DNA of 64,000 nucleotides, from NCBI GenBank assembly GCA_021768085.1, contig JAETOJ010000009.1:1-64000 (forward strand), given 5' to 3'. This DNA is from Bacillota bacterium (GTDB lineage Bacteria; Bacillota; Clostridia; Oscillospirales; Oscillospiraceae). Position 1 is the first letter of the stretch, and the number at the start of each line of letters is the position of its first letter. Below, piece by piece: positions 60,101-64,000 of this stretch. The position numbers were made by a program, and so were the translations under genes. The notes under the pieces were generated by a model. The model saw only the letters and a program-made list of their open reading frames with translations, was not told the DNA's origin and made no database searches.

Positions 60101-60539
60101 CGCCGCGCTCCGCCGCCGCCTGTCCGGCCTGGGCCTCCTCAAGTTCGGAGTTCCATTTGTCGAGCTCCTTTGTGAGGGCCTCTTGTTCCTCCGTCGTGTC
60201 CCCCGTGGACCGCCGCAAGTTCTCAAGGGCCCGCTCGCACCGCTCTATATTGCTCTGTGCCGTGGATACGCGGGAGGCGTATTCCTCCTGGGCCCGCTGG
60301 GCGTTACGGAGTGCGGCCTCCAGGGTGGAGACCTTTTCCTGTTGCTTTTTATACATGGAGTCCAGGGCGGCCCCCTTGGCCGTGAGGGCCTCCATGCTGT
60401 TAGCGTTGCCGCGAAATTCGCTCTCCACAAGGGCAAGGCCCGACTTGAGCGTGGACAGTTCAGAATTACAAGCGGCGATCGCCTGTTTATATTGGGCCTC
60501 GCCCTCGACGGCGAGTTTCGTCGAAATGGTTCTTGCCAT
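57177..60539 (-). CDS. Tail tape measure protein
   Basis: 1120 residues. Long coiled coil at both ends; the first 250 residues have Gln/Glu-rich heptads, residues about 210-500 include the TMP core domain (AAAGFETSMAKVSTLADTTKVPLETL, ALSEAAYQALSAGVDTADVVNF), then hydrophobic stretches about 545-625 (AITGAVTAIGLLSAGFAAYTAV) that may enter the host membrane. Length sets tail length, roughly 1.5 angstrom per residue in known cases. Gene order GT - lipoprotein - TMP - Dit is standard apart from the insert. Confidence 0.92.
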   Translation of the reverse strand: MARTISTKLAVEGEAQYKQAIAACNSELSTLKSGLALVESEFRGNANSMEALTAKGAALDSMYKKQQEKVSTLEAALRNAQRAQEEYASRVSTAQSNIERCERALENLRRSTGDTTEEQEALTKELDKWNSELEEAQAGQAAAERGVQNWQKQLNNAKVELNGLSDEIDKNNGYLDEARNSADGCADSIDEFGNEVEGSKKGIDALASALAAAGIAKTVKEIADVLLECAEAAAGFETSMAKVSTLADTTKVPLETLKAQFLELSSETGVAVGALSEAAYQALSAGVDTADVVNFVATATKTSTAGFTDSATAVDVLTTAINSYKLEGTEAERVASMLVKTQDEGKTSVGELAANIGRVIPSAAAYNVSLENLTTAYALLTKGGMNTAISTTNLGAMLDELAKSGSNVAGILEDQTGKSFAELMGSGSNLGDIMTILSDSVDGDATAFSNLWSSTTAGKAALSLLNTGAEEFDRTLGVMANSSGAVDRNFQTMADTTEFAHQRMTTAAENLKIAIGDQLNPALEKLYSTGADAFSWATDFANENPWLVQAITGAVTAIGLLSAGFAAYTAVTAAAKVVQDALNLSMSLCPILAVTAAAGALIAVVGSWIVSATEASEQVKEFTASLEETKTAYEDLSAAMEEEQASTSASLAALENLLAVEEKSATQKENIKQLVDELNEAVPGLGLAYDETADSINMTTDALGAMIEKSAEQEEMEAQVARLTELRKEEAQIAQELEQAEAELSAAKESGAWFTATEENNVKALTAAQEENAAQIAELEAATAEYTAQQEATAQKTQEATQTVEGLISEMESLQAAYEESYNSAMESIDGQLGLFNELDGSAKTSIDNLIGTLQGQVSYMETYAANIQKAMELGVDEGLIRKLSDGSEESAQILAAIVEGGEEDIAALNEQLAKVEEGKEAFSETVAEMETDFSDKMKDIEDRVKEMADELDASAEAQAAGMATIDGYIDGAESMRSSLVSTYRSLANAANNAYKSTLDIHSPSRVFKESGKNTIRGAIEGAEEEGPNLERTYSTLAESAIRAYEKSRPSGTEAGLLAAQREQTAAIVAAVQNRGGGPGGIAIYVDKLEVRDDQDVGRVARELYYLTERESRSRGGGSL

Positions 60540-60579
60540 GCGCGGCGGCTCCTTTCTATGGCAATAATCAATTTTTTAC

Positions 60580-60608
60580 TTGATATTGCCATAAAGTCAG
60601 GCTATAAT
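60580..60608 (+). promoter_or_regulatory. Promoter of prophage lipoprotein gene
   Basis: TTGATA (60580-60585), 17 nt, TATAAT (60603-60608), on the strand opposite to all other phage genes. Confidence 0.85.
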
Positions 60609-60657
60609 TTCCCTTGTGAAATGCGATAATTTCGCGCTATTATTGGAGGTGGTTCTT

Positions 60658-61443
60658 TTGAAAAAAGCTCTTTGCCTTTTCCTTTCGCTTTTCCTGGTGG
60701 TTTTTCTCCCCGCTTGCTCCAGTGACAGCGGAAACGCCCCGCCGCCGGAGGTCTCCTCCACCGCGGAAACTCCTCCCGCCGTCCCGGAGTACGATCTCAT
60801 AAACTCCGACGAGTACGTCCAGAACGGAAAAAGCGGGATCGGCTACCGTGTAGTGATCGGCGACGACGCCACGGAGGAGGAAATGAGGGCCGTTTTTTCC
60901 GCCCTTTGTTCCGGCGACTCATACGCATTACATACGGTTTGGTATTATGGGCTCGCCTCCGATGTGGAGACGGTCGGCGCTTTCTCTGTTGGTATGCTTG
61001 AGGAGGTCGCCCCGGGTGGTTATCCCGAGTTTACTCCATGCACCTACGGGGAGGAGCTTATAGCCTCTCTCCGCGGCCAGGGCTCCGACGTGAACACGGC
61101 GGGAGACGTTCGCAGTATCCCGGACCTGTCTATCACGCAAGAGGCCCTCGCCCCGGATAACTCTTTTTCTCCCGCTCCGGCGGAGATATTCTCCACGACC
61201 GCCGAGGAAAACGGCCTCGCCGATATGGCTTTTTATGCAGACGGCGAGATCGTTTCCCGCTCCGACGTCGGCGGTTATGACACGATCCAGGTCGCCACGG
61301 AGGAGGGGGACCTATATATTTCCGCGGTCCTTGTCGACCTCCCGGAAATATCCGAGGTGGAGGCCGTCACGGTGTATTTTGTATATACCGGATGGTCCGA
61401 AAAGCTCGGCGGCGCGTGTGGCGCTTATGTTTATAGCGAGTGA
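60658..61443 (+). CDS. Prophage 'moron' lipoprotein of unknown function
   Basis: 261 residues from a TTG start with GGAGG 9 nt before it. Lipoprotein signal KKALCLFLSLFLVVFLPAC with the acceptor Cys at residue 20, then a Ser/Pro/Glu linker and a compact acidic domain (YRVVIGDDATEEEMRAVFSA, YDTIQVATEEGDLYISAVLV). It is the only rightward gene in the prophage, lies between the tail chaperones and the tape measure, and has its own promoter (60580) and terminator (61455). These features mark it as a lysogeny-expressed cargo gene. Superinfection exclusion, as by lipoproteins in the same place in streptococcal phages, is a reasonable guess. Confidence 0.8.
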   Translation: MKKALCLFLSLFLVVFLPACSSDSGNAPPPEVSSTAETPPAVPEYDLINSDEYVQNGKSGIGYRVVIGDDATEEEMRAVFSALCSGDSYALHTVWYYGLASDVETVGAFSVGMLEEVAPGGYPEFTPCTYGEELIASLRGQGSDVNTAGDVRSIPDLSITQEALAPDNSFSPAPAEIFSTTAEENGLADMAFYADGEIVSRSDVGGYDTIQVATEEGDLYISAVLVDLPEISEVEAVTVYFVYTGWSEKLGGACGAYVYSE

Positions 61444-61454
61444 CTATCCATTTC

Positions 61455-61480
61455 CGCCGGAGGGGTCCGCCCCTCCGGCG
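61455..61480 (+). terminator. Terminator of moron lipoprotein gene
   Basis: Perfect stem CGCCGGAGGGG / CCCCTCCGGCG with a TCCG loop, ending 1 bp before the stop codon of the tail chaperone frameshift product. Confidence 0.75.
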
Positions 61481-62022
61481 TTATTCGTCCTCCGGTTCCG
61501 TCCTTCTCCGCACCCCCCGGGCCCGGAGGTATAGCTCGAACAGGTCCGCCACTTCCCCGGGCGGCATGAGGAGGGCGTCTTTCGGCGATAGGCCCGCCGC
61601 TATCCCTTCCCGGAGGTACTCCACCCGCGTTACTTCGTTTTTTTTTGCGTGTTGAGCTCCGCAAGGCCGAGGTCGACCTCGTCGTTTTCCGGCTCGACTT
61701 CCCGGCCATATCCGAGGGAGATCGCCGCCGGGATTGCCAGCTTGAGGGCGACGATCTCATTCGGGGCGGCGGTTGCCGCAATCGTCGAGGCGTCGAGGAT
61801 GGGCTCCGGGTCATACCCGAAATTTCGCCGGACAAGCTCCCCCTGTTCGGCCAGGAGCGCGGCGGCCTCGCAAGCGATAGAAAAGCCCTCCCGGGTGTCT
61901 GCTTTCATGTTGTCGAGGAGCTGGGACGTTCCGCCGAATTTATCCCGCATTTGGAACATAGCCTCCCCGGTAAAGGCGAGGTATCGCACCCGGCCCGCAA
62001 GGTTGATTTTTACGGCTTTCAT
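61481..62022 (-). CDS. Tail assembly chaperone GT (-1 frameshift product)
   Basis: G is read to a run of nine A's in the mRNA (61646-61638 on the minus strand). A -1 slip on A_AAA_AAA continues as NEVTRVEYLREGIAAGL, then SPKDALLMPPGEVADLFELY and a charged end to the stop at 61481. The T part has no start codon of its own, and SPKDALLMPPGEVADL is typical for T domains. GT and G recruit major tail protein to the tape measure in lambda-like assembly. Frame of slip is inferred from sequence. Confidence 0.75.
61630..62022 (-). CDS. Tail assembly chaperone G
   Basis: 130 residues, ends ELNTQKKTK at a stop just after the slippery run. Start MKAVKINLAGRVRYLAFTGEAMFQMRDKFGG is typical for the Firmicute phage tail-chaperone (gp14/gpG-type) family. 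Between major tail protein and tape measure. Confidence 0.8.
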   Translation of the reverse strand: MKAVKINLAGRVRYLAFTGEAMFQMRDKFGGTSQLLDNMKADTREGFSIACEAAALLAEQGELVRRNFGYDPEPILDASTIAATAAPNEIVALKLAIPAAISLGYGREVEPENDEVDLGLAELNTQKKTK

Positions 62023-62046
62023 AGCGCCCTCCTGTAAATTCTTGTA

Positions 62047-62071
62047 GGGAGGCGGGTTTTCCCCGCCTCCC
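62047..62071. terminator. Hairpin between major tail protein and G genes
   Basis: Stem GGGAGGCGGG / CCCGCCTCCC with a TTTTC loop. On the minus strand no T-run follows, so it may lower transcription past the abundant major tail protein or protect its mRNA end. Confidence 0.5.
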
Positions 62072-62077
62072 TTTGTG

Positions 62078-62887
62078 TTACGCCGTCAGGGTATAGTGAG
62101 CCTCCAGCACGTCGGAGGCGGCGAATCCCTCGGCGGTTGCAATCGCCTTGATCGTGGTCTCCGCCGTGATCTCGATAGGGGAGGAATAGGCCGGGGAGGT
62201 CTCGGTCGGATCGGAGCCGTCCGTGGTATAACGGATCACGGCGCTTTCCGTGGTAGAGGTGAGGGCAACGGTCGTGCCGCTGGCGACCGCACCCGCCGCG
62301 GGCGTTGCCGTGGGCGTGGCGGCCCGTTTCTTCCCCTGGAGCTGTTTCTTGATCCAGGCGATCGCCTCGGCCTCCGTCTTAAACTCCTCCGTAAACCTCC
62401 AGTCCCCGGTCTCGCAAGCGAACACGGTAAAGGTCGTGGAGTTGGTCCCAAAGGTGATACTGTCGGTTTTGGTCTGCGCCGTGTCGTTTCCGAGGGCGGC
62501 CTTTACGAGGGGATAGAAATAGCCCTTGTAAAGGACCTTTTTCCGGCGCATGAGTTTCTTAAAATAGGCGAGGCCGCCCGCCGGGGGATCGTCCCCGACG
62601 TTATAGCGGACCATTTTCCCCTCCACGTTGCACCCATACACCACGGCGGCGACGGGGTCCTCCATGTCGTCGGTCTCCATAGCGATAGAGCCGGAGGAAA
62701 ACTCGTCCACGCTCTCGGCGAGGCCGTCGTCGGCAAAGAGCTTGCCGGAGGCGAGGTTCACGGTGAGGTCCGCCTTGACGAGGCGGCCCACCCGGACGGG
62801 GTCCTGGTCCTGGTAGACCGGGAGCTGGCCCTCCGGCTCCTCCGCCACGGGGTTAAAATAGGGGAATTTCGCCCCAAAACTTGCCAT
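62078..62887 (-). CDS. Major tail protein with C-terminal chitobiase-like Ig domain
   Basis: 269 residues. Residues 1-185: tail tube protein of the phi13/major tail family (PVYQDQDPVRVGRLVKADLTV, YGCNVEGKMVRYNVGDDPP, YPLVKAALGNDTAQTKTDSI). Residues about 195-269 form a CHB_HEX_C-like beta-sandwich (AVIRYTTDGSDPTETSPAYS, TIKAIATAEGFAASDVL), which would project from the tail surface at every subunit. AAAGGAG-like site before the ATG. Confidence 0.85.
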   Translation of the reverse strand: MASFGAKFPYFNPVAEEPEGQLPVYQDQDPVRVGRLVKADLTVNLASGKLFADDGLAESVDEFSSGSIAMETDDMEDPVAAVVYGCNVEGKMVRYNVGDDPPAGGLAYFKKLMRRKKVLYKGYFYPLVKAALGNDTAQTKTDSITFGTNSTTFTVFACETGDWRFTEEFKTEAEAIAWIKKQLQGKKRAATPTATPAAGAVASGTTVALTSTTESAVIRYTTDGSDPTETSPAYSSPIEITAETTIKAIATAEGFAASDVLEAHYTLTA

Positions 62888-62905
62888 AATAAAACCTCCT
62901 AAAAA

Positions 62906-63340
62906 TTATAGGTTTCTGCTGTCGAGGAATTGGTTATAGACCCGCTCTCCGGCGGCCACGGCCTCCTCCTCTTTTTTCTTGTTCGCGGCGTCGATCGCGG
63001 GGCGGGCGGGCTGGCCCCGCTTTCCGTATTCGTTGATAAAAGCGATCTCGGCATTTCTCGTGGTCTGCCCGCCACGCTTGCGGGTTCCCTTGGGATAGAT
63101 GGAGAGGGAGCGCCCGTCCCGATCCTTTTTGACCTTTCCCTTTTTGATAGACTTTGCCGACATTCCGGTGGAGAGGTTTTTAGGTCCGTTCCACTGTTTT
63201 TCAATCTCCGCCCGCTGTGCCGGGAGGATCACGTCCGCCTCGGCGTCCAGAATCCCGTCTATCACGCTGTCAGGGAGGCGAGCCAGGGCGGCGAAATCGT
63301 CGGAGAGGGCGTCGATCCCGTTCACGGTCAAGCGTCCCAT
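62906..63340 (-). CDS. HK97 gp10-like tail completion/minor capsid protein
   Basis: 144 residues, very basic. The start VNGIDALSDDFAALARLPDSVIDGILDAEADVILPAQ and the end FINEYGKRGQPARPAIDAANK match the HK97-gp10 family, which works at the head-tail joint. ATG at 63340 overlaps the previous stop by 1 bp; the longer frame overlaps more and lacks a site. Confidence 0.85.
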   Translation of the reverse strand: MGRLTVNGIDALSDDFAALARLPDSVIDGILDAEADVILPAQRAEIEKQWNGPKNLSTGMSAKSIKKGKVKKDRDGRSLSIYPKGTRKRGGQTTRNAEIAFINEYGKRGQPARPAIDAANKKKEEEAVAAGERVYNQFLDSRNL

Positions 63341-63672
63341 TATTCCACCTCCAGCCCTTCGACGGCCTCGCACTCAAAAACATGGTGCTGTCCGTCCTTG
63401 TCCGAGGCGTTGGTATAGGCCGGGTATGTAAATCCCGCCGAGACAAGGGCTTTCTTGACGGCCCGCCGTTTTGCGGTTATATCATAGCCGAGAGGGGCGT
63501 ATAGATGGACCTGGATCGAGGCCCGCTCCTGTTCCGGCTCGTCGTCGCCGTAGTTGATCGGGGTCGTGTCATAGTTGAACGTGATATAAACCGCTTTCTT
63601 TCCCTCGTATGTGTCCGCCTCTGCTGGCGCTATGTGGTCCAGGGCGGCCCGCAAAGTCTCATTGATACTCAT
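63340..63672 (-). CDS. Tail completion (tail terminator-like) protein
   Basis: 110 residues. INETLRAALDHIAPAEADTYEG, then YITFNYDTTPINYGDDEP and IQVHLYAPLGYDITAKRRAVKKAL, resembles the minor tail terminator family that follows gp10 in siphophages. Coupled by 4-bp and 1-bp overlaps. Confidence 0.75.
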   Translation of the reverse strand: MSINETLRAALDHIAPAEADTYEGKKAVYITFNYDTTPINYGDDEPEQERASIQVHLYAPLGYDITAKRRAVKKALVSAGFTYPAYTNASDKDGQHHVFECEAVEGLEVE

Positions 63673-64000
63673 ACCGCCCCCTCCTCGTCTGGCCCCTCCT
63701 GGGCCGTTTCTGGCGGCTCCTGGGCCTCTTTACAGTTGAGCTCGTAGGTCTCGCCGCTTTCGGTGTAGGCCCTCACGACCTCATAGAGGCGGCCCTCGCA
63801 CTCGACGAGGGTCTCCCCCTGGTAGTCCGCGCCCCGCACCTCCAGGACGAGGGCGATCTTGTCCCCGGCCTGTTTCGCTGTGTAAAACTCGGAGCGCGTG
63901 GCGGTCTTTTTGTTGGCGTATACCTCCCGCCGCGCCGTGGTCGTGTCCTTATATCCGTTGGGCTTTACCGTCTTTTCCTCCCGAATGAGGGCGGCCTCGT
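63669..64000 (-). CDS. Head-tail connector/head closure protein, 5' end beyond window
   Basis: The visible 110 codons read REVYANKKTATRSEFYTAKQ, AGDKIALVLEVRGADYQGET and LVECEGRLYEVVRAYT, the pattern of SPP1 gp16-like stopper (head closure) proteins. The C-terminus is Glu/Pro-rich. Frame stays open to position 64000; the start is outside. Confidence 0.7.
   Translation of the reverse strand, partial: EAALIREEKTVKPNGYKDTTTARREVYANKKTATRSEFYTAKQAGDKIALVLEVRGADYQGETLVECEGRLYEVVRAYTESGETYELNCKEAQEPPETAQEGPDEEGAV

Larger units (their letters stand above)
44575..64000 (-). mobile_element. Prophage, siphovirus-like, carrying a diversity-generating retroelement (right end outside window)
   Basis: Continuous leftward set of tail, lysis, regulatory and transposase genes with lower GC and different codon use from the chromosome. 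The left boundary lies between the B3/B4 stop (44570) and the transposase stop (44647). That interval contains TTGTCAAGAGAAATGCGAAA and AT-rich DNA that may be the phage end. No tRNA gene or attachment repeat is visible at this edge. Head, packaging and replication genes are expected to the right. Confidence 0.9.

Noticed and set aside
61431-61835. A 134-codon leftward frame covering the T region of the tail chaperone
   Set aside because: Arg/Pro/Ser-rich shadow in the third frame; the -1 frame to 61481 gives the recognisable T sequence.

Overview
The window is high-GC Firmicute (Clostridia) DNA. The gene set suits a flagellated gut organism of the Oscillospiraceae type (Flavonifractor, Lawsonibacter or Oscillibacter-like): a der-plsY-gpsA operon, HPr kinase, flagellin, BlaI/BlaR pairs, many small sigma/anti-sigma and two-component operons, and strong purine-rich Shine-Dalgarno sites. 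The species is an inference. Positions 1 to about 44.6 kb are chromosome. From about 44.6 kb to the right edge is a leftward-reading prophage that continues past the window.

Chromosome, left to right: a BlaI/M56-peptidase regulatory pair (the peptidase runs off the left edge); DegV; a glycerophosphodiesterase, MFS transporter and HAD phosphatase group; flagellin; der-plsY-gpsA; rpmB; hprK-ogt; a three-gene sugar ABC transporter whose permease carries an unusual coiled-coil extension; a response regulator/histidine kinase/secreted-protein operon with an adjacent C39-type peptidase that shares its operator motif; an ECF sigma factor with a membrane-anchored serpin; DUF2871; a flavin/ferredoxin fusion, a quaternary-amine ABC transporter and EutH; a MarR/MATE pair; a Gfo/Idh/MocA oxidoreductase; a Ca2+/Na+ antiporter; a DivIVA-like protein; a membrane HTH protein; pfkA and ppk; a second sigma/anti-sigma pair; a secreted stalk-domain protein; and a B3/B4 tRNA-binding-domain protein.

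Prophage (all leftward except one gene), read from the right edge in transcription order: head-tail connector, two tail-completion proteins, major tail protein, tail chaperones G and GT joined by a -1 frameshift, an oppositely oriented lipoprotein 'moron' with its own promoter and terminator, tape measure, Dit, two further tail proteins, a minor structural/endopeptidase-type tail protein, a receptor-binding protein, a reverse transcriptase, an HeH-domain protein, holin, endolysin, two HTH regulators and an IS30-type DDE transposase at the chromosome junction.

The most interesting system is a diversity-generating retroelement (DGR). The last 144 bp of the receptor-binding gene (VR, 50583-50726) match a 144-bp template (TR, 50304-50447). 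They differ at 14 positions, and all 14 are adenines in the coding strand of the template. The reverse transcriptase beside it has the DGR motif GFYISQ but an active-site box of YIDN instead of YxDD. No avd gene is visible, TR lies in the same reading frame as the target beyond a single stop codon, and two hairpins sit only beside VR.
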